Source of the DNA: Cranoglanis bouderius
Taxonomy: Eukaryota > Chordata > Actinopteri > Siluriformes > Cranoglanididae
Length of the DNA stretch: 64,000 nt
Assembly: GCA_023630585.1 (NCBI GenBank)
Contig: CM042551.1
Location: 2,252,001 to 2,316,000, forward strand
Direction: 5' to 3'
The translations under genes were made by a program, and so were the position numbers. Shown here in pieces: positions 20,445 to 33,000 of the stretch (position 1 is its first letter; each line of letters opens with the position of its first letter). Under the pieces are notes generated by a model, which had not been told where the DNA came from, searched no databases, and worked only from the letters and a program-made list of their open reading frames with translations.

Positions 20445-20618
20445 CTCAGTGTCTCCAGTTTACAGTGAGGATTCTCCAGTACAGCAGAGAGATGCTTCAC
20501 TCCTGAGTCTCTGAGTTTATTCCAAGACAGATCCAGTTCTCTCAGGTGTGAGGGGTTTGATCTCAGAGCTGAAGTCAGAGCAGCACAGCCTTCATCTGAG
20601 ACACCACAATAACACAAC
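20445..20618 (-). CDS. NLR LRR exon 9 (174 bp)
   Basis: Acceptor CTCTGCAG after 20618, donor GAG|GTAAG before 20445. It encodes one 58-residue double LRR unit: LCYCGVSDEGCAALTSALR, HLRELDLSWNKLRDSG, LSAVLENPHCKLETLR. Intact, phase 2 both ends. It is separated from the previous LRR exon by 8.2 kb containing an RTE LINE and gypsy debris. Confidence 0.9.
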
Positions 20619-20963
20619 CTGCAGAGAGACAATGACACACTCTTCACTCTCTCAGTTTATATAATTTGCATGGATTACTACACTTTCATATCTGGAATAT
20701 AATGTGGAGTTTAAACTGATTATTTTTATTAGGTTTACAGCATTTAGCAGACGCCCTTATCCAGACTGACTTATAGAAGTGTGTGTGTGGGTGTCACAAT
20801 ATGCAAATGAGCTGTGTCAGGAACTCGCATCACACGTTACTGGGATCAACATAATCACACGAGAACGAAGACATCAGCCTTTCTGTGAGAAATTTTTACT
20901 TCAGTTTGGCTTACACAAACATTTACACACAACTTTACTAAAAGATTGATAAATGAGGCCCAA

Positions 20964-21026
<63 letters not shown>

Positions 21027-24000
21027 CAATTTAACCAAATTTACAAGAACATTCAGAGCTGAGTTTCCTAAATGCATTGCGAAATGAAGATAATTTTAAC
21101 TGGGAGAGAGAGTGTTCAAAGTGATGCTCACTCTACCATTAAATGTTGGCGTTTGTGCTGTGATGATTTTGTGAAACTCGGCCCTGATCTGCTTTTCCTC
21201 ACCATAAACCCATAAAAAGGCTTAGGCGCAGTGCCTAAGTGTTTTTGTGGAGGGCTTTAAGCTGAATGAACGTATCATAATAATATCAGATCATATTCTG
21301 GTATGAACATATCAGAATGAATGTAAAAACAATTGTGAGAGTTCTATACACTACCAAAAAACCCAAAAGAATGGAGAGGTGGCTTGATCTCAAACAGAAA
21401 GGTAAGCTGGCAACAGGAATGACCTGCCAATCAACAATCAGTGTTTGGACGAACGTTTGTGTGATTGGTGTGTGACAGATGCTCATCGATAATCAAACAG
21501 CTGATTGGATATTTCTCTGTACTGTCAGCTCGGGATGGTAGTTACAAGCATCGACTGGTGGATGAAGTACCTGAAAGCCACACTTCAGTAAAAGTACAGA
21601 TATCTTACCAGAAAATGATTTCGGTAGAAGTTAGTCAACTTTTAGAATATTTCTTGAGTAAAAGTCTTAAAGTATCTGATATTTATTGTACGTAAGTATG
21701 AAAAGTATTTTTTTTATATTAAATGTACTTAAGTATTGAAAGTTAAAGTACAAGTAAATGCTGTTAATACAATAAGTTTATTCTTTTTAAGCATGTTCAC
21801 CACCTTAAAAATGGAGCCAAAAGACAAAGTCTTCAAGCTGAAGCTCTTGAAAGGAACAAAGAGCTCAGTCTCTAGCAGCTTTGTCAGGGGCAACATGTCA
21901 TTCAATTTGCCAAATTGCAAAACTTTCAGAGTAAACAACTCACCATGTGGCTGACCGTCTGTCTTCTGCAGTATGGCAGAACTTTAATATTGTACTATAC
22001 ACAGTTTGAGCAACAAGATTGTGTTAAGTTTTAATTTTAACTAATTCAGACATCCAAACCTGCAAAAATATGTACTTACACTGTTTTGTATTATTCTTAT
22101 TATTATTCTTATTCTCTTATTATGTTTTAGTCTCATTCCACTCTACCGTTCAGGACAGCCGGCAGCTCAGTTCCGCATTCCGTTCCCCGCGCTGCTCGCC
22201 TAGCGCTTTTCAGCTCCATTCACAAACTCCGCTGGACTATTCATTCATGGACTCTCGTTATGTTTATTTTGCCATGTGCCTGTGTTTTGGTTTATGTCAT
22301 GTCTCCGCCTCCGTTCGTTCACTGGTTTTCCGTTTACTGTCCCTTTATTAGTTTCAGGTGTGTCTCTTTGTTTTCGGATTATTTAAACCCCGGTCTTTCT
22401 CTGACTCTCGGAGTATTAGAGTAAGTCATGCATGTTCTGTACGCCAGCAACCTTCTCGCGCTCTCTCGCGCTCTCTCGCCCATAGTTCATAGACCATAAT
22501 TCCTTATACTTCCTCATAAATCGTAGCCTCGTTGCTTGTGTTGTTCTTGTTCTCTGTGGATTTATACCTCACTTCATTTTGGATTATTCATGCTACCTGT
22601 CTGGATTATTTCCTGTGGATTATTGTGTGTTTTTGGACTCTGGTGTTATTTTGTGTTTCCCCCTCTTCCTTAAATAAACCTCCTTGTCTCCCCTGCTATT
22701 GCATCCTGCCTCCCTCCGTGATACATAATAATATTATATTACTGTATTATTCAACTCATGGAGTCATTTTTTTTATTCAATAACTGCTTTACACATGTCT
22801 ACAGGAAGTTTGGCCTCATCACCTAGACATCAATACAGTAGCTCCTTATAGCAGCTAGTTAAAATAACGTTAGCTATGCTAATGGACAAATGACATTAAA
22901 CTCACCTCAGCATGTCTTTTACAGTCATTTAACCCACCATGGGCAATTGAGAAAACACTGCTGAAAACAATGCAGTGAGCTATGCTGTCGTTGTTTTTTT
23001 ACTAGAGATACAATTTTTTTTGGCCGATTCCGGTTTCCGATGTTTTTGTAAGTGTGACCTGCCGATACCGATTTTTGCCAATTCTGATTTTCTTTCTAAG
23101 AACTATAATTGACAGCATATACAAACAAAAATCTACTTTTCTTCAATGCAAAATTTAATTTTCATAATAAAAGAATTATTAAACATTACAATTTCCCCCG
23201 AACTGCACTAAGTTACAGGATCTTCTCTCACTTAAACAACTCTCAAAATAAAGAGCTCTGTGACTGGAAAGAGGAAGAAATAACAATGAACTGAAAATGT
23301 GTTGCTTTATATAACAAAACAGATATCATTTTCCACTGTGTTTATAAATTGACCTTTTTCTCTTTTTTACTCGTCTCACAAAAGTCGACATTCTGTGTGT
23401 CCAGGAGACCAGGTGGAAAGGGAGCAAGGCTAGAAGCATTGGAACAGGGTTTAAACTGTTTTATCATGGGGTGGACAGGAAGAGAAATGGAGTAGGAGTG
23501 ATCCTGAAGGAGGAGATTGTGAAGAATGTTCTGGAGGTAAAGAGAGTGTCAGATAGGTTGATGAGTCTGAAGCTGGAAATTGAAGGTGTGATGTTGAATG
23601 TTGTTAGTGCTTGCGCTCCACAAGTATGTTGTGAGCAAGAGGAGAAAGACAGCTTCTGGAGCGAGCTTGAGGAAGTGATGCAGAGTGTTCCCAGAGGTGA
23701 GAGAGTGGTGATAGGGGCAGACTTTAATGGACATGTTGGGGAAGGGAATAGTGGGGATGAGGAAGTGATGGGCAGGTTTGGTCTTCAGGTAAGGAACCCA
23801 GAAGGACAGAGGTTGGTAGACTTTGCTAAAAGTATGGAGATGGCTGTGGTGAACACGTACTTTCAGAAGAGGCAGGAACACAGGGTGACATATAAGACTG
23901 GTGGCAGGAGCACACAGGTGGACTATATCTTATGTAGACACTGTAATCTGATGGAGATTAGCAATTGCAAAGTAGTGGTAGGAGAGAGTGTAGCTAGACA

Positions 24001-27000
24001 GCATAGGATGGTGGTGTGTAAGATGACTCTGGTGGTGAGGAAGATGAAGAGAGCAAAGGCAGCGCAGAAGACAAAGTGGTGGAAGTTGGAAAAGGAAGAG
24101 TGCTGTGCGGTTTTCAGGGAGGAGTTGAGACAGGCGGTGTCGGTGGTCAGGAGGTGCTTCCAGATGACTGGACTACTACTGCCAAAGTGATCAGGGAGAC
24201 AGGTAGGAAGGTGCTAGGTGTGTCATCTGGAAGGAAAGAAGACAAGGAGATTTGGTGGTGGAATGAGGAAGTTCAAGAGAGTATCCAGAAGAAGAGGTTA
24301 GCTAGGAAGAAGTGGGACAGTGAGAGGACGGAGGAAAGTAGACAGGAACATAGGGAGATGCAGCGTGAGGTTAAGATAGAGGTGGCAAAGGCCAAACAGA
24401 AAGCTTATGAGGACATGTATGCAAGGTTAGATAGTAAGGAAGGCGAGAGGGATTTGTATTGGTTGGCGAGGCAGAGGGATAGAGATGGTAAGGATGTGCA
24501 GCAGGTTAGAGTGATTAAAGATAGAGATGGAAATGTGTTGACAGGAGACAGGAGGGTGAGGGAAAGATGGAAGGAGTACTTTGAGGAACTGATGAATGAG
24601 GAAAATGACAGAGAGAGAAGAGTAGTAGAGGCAAATATTGTTGAGCAGGAAGTAGAAAGGATTAGCAAGGGTGAACTTAGGAGAGCTTTGATGAGGATGC
24701 AGAGAGGAAAGGCGGTTGGTCCTGATGACATACCAGTGGAGGTATGGAAGTGTCTAGGAGAGATGGCAGTAGAGTTTTTAACTAGGTTTTCAACGAGGTC
24801 TTAGAGAGTGAGAGGATGCCTGAGAAATGGAGGAGAAGTGTTTTGGTGCTGATTTTTAAGAACAAGGGAGATGTGCAGAGTTGTGGAAACTACAGAGGTA
24901 TTAAGCTGATGAGCCATACAATGAAGTTGTGGGAAAGAGTAGTGGAAGCAAGGCTAAGGGGAGAAGTGAGCATTTGTGAGCAGCAGTATGGTTTCATGCC
25001 AAGAAGGAGCACTACAGATGCAATATTTGCTTTGAGAATGTTGATGGAGAAGTACAGAGAGGGTCAGAAAGAGCTGCATTGTGTCTTTGTAGATTTAGAG
25101 AAAGCGTATGACAGGGTGCCAAGAGAGGAGCTGTGCTATTGTATGAGGAGGTCTGGAGTGGCAGAGAAGTATGTTAGAGTGGTGCAGGATATGTATGAGA
25201 GCAGTAGGACAATGGTAAGGTGTGCGGTAGGTGTGACAGAGGAGTTCACGGTGAAGGTGGGACTGCATCAAGGATCGGCTCTGAGCCCCTTCTTGTTTGC
25301 GGTGGTGATGGACAGGCTGACAGATGAGGTCAGACAGGAATCTCCATGGACTATGGTGTTTGCGGATGACATTGTGATCTGTGGTGAGAGCAGGGAGCAG
25401 GTGGAGGAAACTCTAGAGAGGTGGAGGTTTGCTCTGGAGAGAAGAGGAATGAAGGTTAGTCGCAGCAAGACAGAATACATGTGTGTGAATGAGAGGGATC
25501 CAAGTGGAACAGTGAGGTTACAGGGAGAAGAGATAAAGAAAGTGCAGGATTTTAAGTATTTAGGGTCAACAATCCAGAGCAACGGGGAGTGTGGAAAAGA
25601 GGTGAAGAAGCGTGTGCAGGCAGGTTGGAATGGGTGGAGAAAAGTGTCAGGTCTGTTGTGTGATAAAAGAGTACCAGCAAGAATGAAAGGAAAGGTGTAC
25701 AGGACAGTAGTGAGACCAGCGATGTTGTGTGGTTTGGAGACAGTTGCACTGAGGAAAAGACAGGAGGAAGAGTTAGAGGTAGCAGAGGTGAAGATGTTGA
25801 GGTTCTCTTTGGGAGTGACGAGGATGGATAGGATCAGGAATGAGTACATCAGAGGGACAGCACATGTGAGATGTTTTGGAGACAAAGTTAGAGAGGCCAG
25901 GTTGAGATGGTTTGGACATGTTCAGAGGAGGGAGAGTGAATATATCGGTAAAAGGATGCTGAGGTTAGAGCTGCCGGGCAGGAGGGTGAGAGGAAGACCA
26001 AAGAGAAGGTTTATGGATGTAGTGAGGGAGGACATGAAGGTAGTCGGTCTGAGAGAAGAGGATGCAGGGGATAGGGCTAGATGGAGGCAGATGATTCGCT
26101 GTGGCGACCCCTGAAGGGAACAGCCGAAAGGAAAAGAAGAAGATGACAAGTGACACTTTGCTTGAATTAGAAGATGGGAGTCTTTCACAATTGTTTATGT
26201 TGAAAGATAATGTTGATGAGATTATTCAGAAGTGAAATGTAGAACCTGTTTTTGTACAATAATGAATTGCATCCACAGATGTTAAACCAACACACACCTA
26301 GCATTGACCAACACACCCAGCAGACAGATGGTAGACAATTACGAAGAGCTAGGTCACAAACTAGCACAGTATAAAGTTACTGGTGCCTCAAACAGGTCAG
26401 GGTCTTCCAAAACTCATTGTAGCTTATCCATGAGTGCAACTGATCAGCCAGCCAGTGGTAAAGGGGAAGGTATGGTATGGTATCCTTGCTTGATCTCCAG
26501 TTACTCCCACTTCAACACAGGAAATTTAAGGTTCAGGGAGGGCAAATTAGTGATAGTAAGTAAGTACGTAAGTAAGTAAAGCTTTATTTATATAGCACCT
26601 TTCAAAACAGTGTTTACAAAGTGCTTTACAGAAGACATATACAAGAAAATAAAATCAGTAAGCAATAAAAGTAAGAAAAGAAATAAAAGACAATAAGAAT
26701 AAATAAAAGAACACAAATAAAATCAAGTATGGAAAATTAACTGGTTTGAGGAAAGACCCCAGTGAACAAATGTGCTTTAAGATACTTTTTAAAAGTGCTA
26801 ATTGAATCAACTGCACATAGGTTGTCATGTAAATACCGGTAAAAGACTAGAGACTACAATTCCCATCAGCCACTGCACCTCACCTGATCATGTCACATGA
26901 CTGTCTGCACCTGATTCATGTTTGGGGTTAATGAACACTTGTATAAAAGTCACGTTTTGCACTGCACTCATTTTCTTTTGGTTTGTCTTATTTTGCCATT

Positions 27001-30000
27001 GTCTTCTGTTGGAAGGAGGACAGTTGAGAGTTATGTGGAGGAGGAGCATGTCTATGGGTGTCTGGGGTGGAGAACTGGTTCCTGATTGATGTATCCTTGT
27101 TGGAAAAGAAAGTGGCAAAGTCATCTGCAGTGAGAGAGGTAGGGAAAGGGGGAGGAGGAGGACAGAGAAGAGAAGAAACGTTTTGAAGAGAGTACGGGTG
27201 TTAGGAGAGTTGCCAAACTTCTCTTTGTAGTACATGGCTTTAGCAATGGAGATGCTATGGGAAAAAGAGGAGAGAAGTGTTTGGTAATTGGTTAGGTCAG
27301 TCGGATTGTTTGATTGACGCCATTTCCTTTCAGCTCTCCTTAGCTTGGTCCAGTTGTTTCAAAGAGCTTCCGAGAGCCAAGGACTAGGGGGTGACGTGTG
27401 AGCTGGCCTGGAGGTTTGGGGGCAGATGCTGTCATCAGAGTGTTTTGGAGAGGCTCATTGATGCCCACTCAAGTACCCCCATGTTGGCCTATCCTAACTT
27501 TGCACTTCCATTTGTACTCCACACGGATGCATCAGAGCAGGGGCTCGCTGTCGTACTGTACCAACAGTACGATGGAAAGCTCAGAGTTATTGGATATGGC
27601 TCTAGGACATTGACACCAGCTTGAAAAAAACTATTGACTTCACTCAGGCAAGCTTGAGTTCCTGGCGCTTAAGTGGGCGGTATGAGAAAAGTTCCGAGAT
27701 TATCTGTTCTATGCCCCTCACTTCAGAGTATTCATGGATAACAATCCCCTGACTTACAGGTCACAGGTGGGTTGGAGGACTTTAAGTTCAGCATCCACTA
27801 CAGACCAGGGAAGGCAAACTCAGATGTGGATGTACTTGCTCGGTGACCTCTGGACATGAGCAAGTACGTGGTCACCTGTACAGAGGAGATGCCTGAGGAG
27901 GTGGTTTGGGCCACATGGGAAGCGAGTCAGATCACACAAAAGGGTGATGTTGCCTTTGTTTCCACACTCAAAGCACGCCAGGAGAATACCAAACACCACT
28001 CATGTGAACGCATAGCAGCACTTGACCAAGCTGAGTTGAAGATGGCTTAGAAGGAGGATCCTGTCATTAGCAAATTGATGAAACTTAAGGAGGCTGGTCA
28101 AGAATTACATCTGAGGCCAAGAAAATAGCATGTGGAGTTGTTAAAGACTGATGTATGAGTGGGGAAAATTATATGTTCAGGATGGATTACTCTATTGGAA
28201 GACCGGAAAGAGAAGCCAACTGGTTCTCCCAGCAAAGTTCAAAATAAAATTGAATTGAATTGAATTGAATTGAGTTGAATTGAATTGGTGACTCAGAAGA
28301 GGTAATTAATATTTCAATTAATTTTTTTTTAATTTAAAATGTATGGAATTGAATGTGATTGTTATAAAGATGAATATTTGTTGAATGGCTAATATAAATG
28401 GTGGGTCTCTGCTCCAGCTGCTCATATGGCTGTGGTGCCACAGGGAACATGTCTCTACAAAATGACCAAAATGTTCTTTATTCTCCAATTTGAGATAAAA
28501 TTGTAAGTTGAGCACATTTCATAAAAAAAAAAAAATCTTCTCTCGACTATGCATCAGATGAAAATTCTTCACACCCTAAAAGTAAAAACAAAAGTTTTAT
28601 ATTTAAGCTGACAGGTTGAACATGAACATTAAACATCAAAGTAAAATTTATGTGCAAAGTTTAAAAAAATACCCAGTAGCTCAATGAATATGATCCTGTT
28701 TAAAATCAATAGCTCTTTATAAAAATAGGTTCAGGTTACTTAAACTTTCTTCACTAAACAAAAAATATCAAACAATGTTTATGAGTAAATATTCGTAGAT
28801 TTTATTTTTGTACATTTATCTGCAATACTTGTAAATCACCTCAAGTCCTGTAGTTTAAGACTGAAGAGCTGCTTCTTTTCTGAGTCTCTGAATTTATTCT
28901 CAGACAGATCCAGTTCTCTCAGGTGTGAGGGGTTTGATCTCAGAGCTGAAGTCAGAGCAGCACAGCCTTCATCTGAGACACCACAATTACACAACCTGCA
29001 GAGAGACAGTGACACACTCTTCACTCTCTCAGTTTATATAATTTGCATGAATTACTGCACTTTTATATCGGGAACATACTGTGGAGTTTAAATTGATTAT
29101 TTTTATTACATTTACAACATTTAGCGGACACCCTTATCCAGAGTGACTTATAGAAGTGTGTGTGTGGGCGTCACTACGTGCAAATGAGCTGTTCCAGGAA
29201 TGTGCTTCATACATTACAGGTGATCAACGTAAGCACACGAGTATGAAGAAAGCCAGCCTTTCTGTCAGAAATTTTTAGTTCAGTTTGGCTTACACAAACA
29301 TTTACACACATCTTTACTGAAAGATTGATAAATGAGGCCCAATGTGTGTGTGTAAGTGTAAAATTCAATTTAATCGAATTTACAAGAATGGTCATGGCTG
29401 AGTTTCCTAAAAGCACTGCAAAGTTAAAATCATTTCCACTGGGAAAGAGAGTTGTCATGTAATCAGGGTTGAGATGGCTCAGGCAGCAAATATGAAACTC
29501 AATACTTCGCATGGAACAAAGACACACGGCTGTTTAAATATACTAATCACAGGGCAAAACGCAGAACAGCTGAGACACATTAAGGACAACCAGTAACATT
29601 ACAGGGGTACAGACAGGACAGAACCAAAACAAACACACGTGTCAAAAGTAAACCGTCAGTAAAACCTGGAAGCGTGCGCTGTCGCGCTTCGGACAGTTCA
29701 TGCGTGCTGAATGCTCCGCCACTCAGCGCGAGGGGAAATCTCTGACAAGAGTGTTCAAAGTGATGCTCGAGCATTAAAGGATGATGTTTGTTCTGCAATG
29801 ATTTTGAGAAACTCGGCCCTGATCTGCTCATACTACTACAAACACTGAATACATAAATACTGTGATCAGATCAGGAAAAAAAACATCAATGTGGACTTAA
29901 ATTTAATGATTTTCCTCCTCAGGATATTTGATGCTGAAACTAAAACCTCTGCTTCAGTCTCACTATTAGAGAATGTGTCTTACTGAGGAGCAGGTCATGT

Positions 30001-33000
30001 GACTCTCAGAGAGATGATCTTACCTCAGTATCTCCAGTTTACAGTGAGGATTCTCCAGTACAGCAGAGAGACGCTTCACTCCTGAGTCTCTGAGTTCATT
30101 CCTAGACAGATCCAGTTCTCTCAGGTGTGAGGGGTTTGATCTCAGAGCTGAAGTCAGAGCAGCACAGCCTTCATCTGAGACACCACAAAGCTTCAACCTG
30201 CAGAGAGACAATGACACACTCTTCACTCTCTGTTTGTATAATTTGCATGGATTACTGCACATTAATATCTGGAATATACTGTGTAGTTTGAATTGCTTAT
30301 TTTTATTACGTTTACAGCATTTAGCAGATGCCCTTATCCAGAGTGACTTATAGAAGTGTGTGTGTGGGCGTCACTACATGCAAATGAGCTGTGCTGGGAA
30401 CTGGCATCACACATTACAGGTGATCAACATAAGCACACGAATATAAAGAAAATCAGCCATTCCATCAGAAATTTTTAGTTCAGTTTGGCTTACACTCAAC
30501 TTTACTAAAAGATTCATAAATGAGGGACAGAGTGTGTGTGTGCGTGTGTGCGTGTAAAATTCAATGTAATAAAATTTACAAGAACAATCAGAGCTGAGTT
30601 TCCTGAAAGCATTGCAAATCAAGATCATTGTAACTGGGAGAGAGAGTGTTCAAAGTGATGCTCGCTCTACCATTAAACAATGATGTTTGTGCTGTGATGA
30701 TTTTGGGAAACTCGGCCCTGATCTGCTTATACTACTACAAACACTGAATACATAAATACTGTGATCAGATCAGGAAAAAAACATCAATGTGGACTTCAAT
30801 GAAATGATTTTCCTCCTCAGGATATTTAATGTTGAACCCAAAACCTCTGCTTCAGTCTCACCATTAGAGAATGTGTCTTACTGAGGAGCAGGTCATGTGA
30901 CTCTCAGAGAGACGATTTTACCTCAGTGTCTCCAGTTTACAGTGAGGATTCTCCAGTCCAGCAGAGAGACTCTTCACTCCTGAGTCTCTGAGTTCATTCC
31001 TAGACAGATCCAGTTCTCTCAGGTATGAGGGGTTTGCTCTCAGAGCTGAAGTCAGAGCAGCACAGCCTTCATCTGAGATATCACAATAACACAACCTGCA
31101 GAGAGACAATGACACACTCTTCAGTCTCTCAGTTCAGGACACACTCCCTACATCCCACATTTATTTAAGACTTTCTTCCTACATTCTTTATTACTGAGAT
31201 TGTATCTACTCTGCCTCACGCATAAACAAAGCAGTAGTGGTGTTCATGAAAAGGGACCATTTAGTAAACCAACTGCTTGAAAGTAGAATATATGGGTGAA
31301 TGGAGTTCTACTACCCGGTTCCTTTTTATTTGCACCTGCAACTCAAGTTGTAATCTCAAATCTGCCTCTGTTTATTAAACCTAAGGTGATAAAGAAAGAG
31401 TTAGCTGGCTATGGGAAATTCCATGAGAATGATTACAAACTCTTACAGACATGTAGTTTCTTTTCTTATGCAGGTTTTTGATGTTTTTTAATAACTGAGA
31501 TGAAACCCTCTATATAAGTTTTAAATGTAAGCATGGTGATCGCAGCTACACTGTGTTCACCAGTACTGAAAGCCTGAGATGTATCGAGTGTTGGGACATC
31601 AGGTATATAAAGTTGAGTTGTTCACACAGAGCTGTGCAGCCGGGGAGCTCAGGGGACGACACGGCGGAGATACAGCATCAGCAGAGCGGGGAAAGTCAGC
31701 AGGAGAGCAGAAGAGGTCACTGTACACAATCCTGACACTAATGTTAATCTTTGTACAGATGCTAATTCTAACACTGGAACTGGCGATAGCATGGGTGCTA
31801 AACCTGAGGCGACTGTGGGTGTTAGTGGTTGCACTAGCGGTGATACTGTGGCAAATAATCAGAAAATACATTTTATATTTTTTATATCATCAATTTTATA
31901 CTCCATATAATTCATTTAATAATGTTGGTCTTCGTGTGACCTGAGAAGGAACGCTGGACTGGATCCTACATGTGAAGGGCACCTTGACATGAGAAAAACA
32001 ATTTCATTATTTTCGATTGGCCTTAATTCCTAAGACTTAGAGCAGAGCGTGTCCATCACTATCAGAAGAAGAGTAGAACACACATTCTATTACCCTAGTA
32101 GGAACCAGTAAGTCTGTTTAAAAAGTTTAGTTTGTACAAGGCTATGCAAAGTATTGAAGATGAGGGGGAGTAAATAGATAGATAGCCTTGATAGATTAAC
32201 AGGCAGAACTCACAGTACACATGCAGGAGGTACAGTATGTGTGTCACATAGCAATAAGGAGCGAAGTTAAGACACCTTTTAAGGTCAGCCTGCTCTAGTG
32301 CAGTCTCAGCACAAAGATCATGCATTATGGTCAACTCTTCAGTGTTCGCTTTCGACCTCCTTTATTGCTTAGGTTTACCTTTGTAATAAAGTTTCTTTCT
32401 GATTCTAAGAAGTTTTGGTTTCCTGGAACCTACGTGGAAGACGAGAAAAATCCCCCATGACATGAACCGGCCTTAATGCTGAAACTGAGACTATCACTAA
32501 TTCCACAAAGCTGCAGCAGGAGAACACACAATATGCAAGCAAAAAATAAATACATTGAAATGAAAAAAGAACAGCTCACACACATGGAGGAGGGTTGGGG
32601 GTTGAATGATGTTGTTTATAAATATGGAAATATGCAAATACATAAATATGTTAGACTGATGCATTAAAGACATCTTAAAAGTCATAGTGTCTCTCTCTAT
32701 ACCCTTCCTCCCAGAAAAAAAATCTGGGCTCACAAAATGTTTGTTTTGTGTCATGTACAATCCAAAATTACATAGCAAATGCTAAATGTGTCTTACTGAG
32801 GAGCAGGTCATGTGACAGGTCATCAGAGAGATGATCTTACCTCAGTATCTCTAGTTTACAGTGAGGATTCTCCAGTACAGCAGAGAGACTCTTCACTCCT
32901 GAGTCTCCGAGTTTATTCCCAGACAGAACGAGTTCTCTCAGGTGTGAGGGGTTTGATCTCAGAGCTGAAGTCAGAGCAGCACAGCCTTCACCTGAATCAT

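Noticed and set aside
25268..25885. 205-residue minus-strand frame
   Set aside because: It is the shadow of the RTE reverse transcriptase on the other strand. The same applies to 23549-23881 and 24405-24731.
31579..31944. Possible small membrane protein (hydrophobic C-terminal half)
   Set aside because: The hydrophobic run comes from CTA/GTG/ACA-rich DNA that is also open in another frame as Thr/Asn/Gly-rich text. No conserved motif or good context; kept only as an unassigned stretch.
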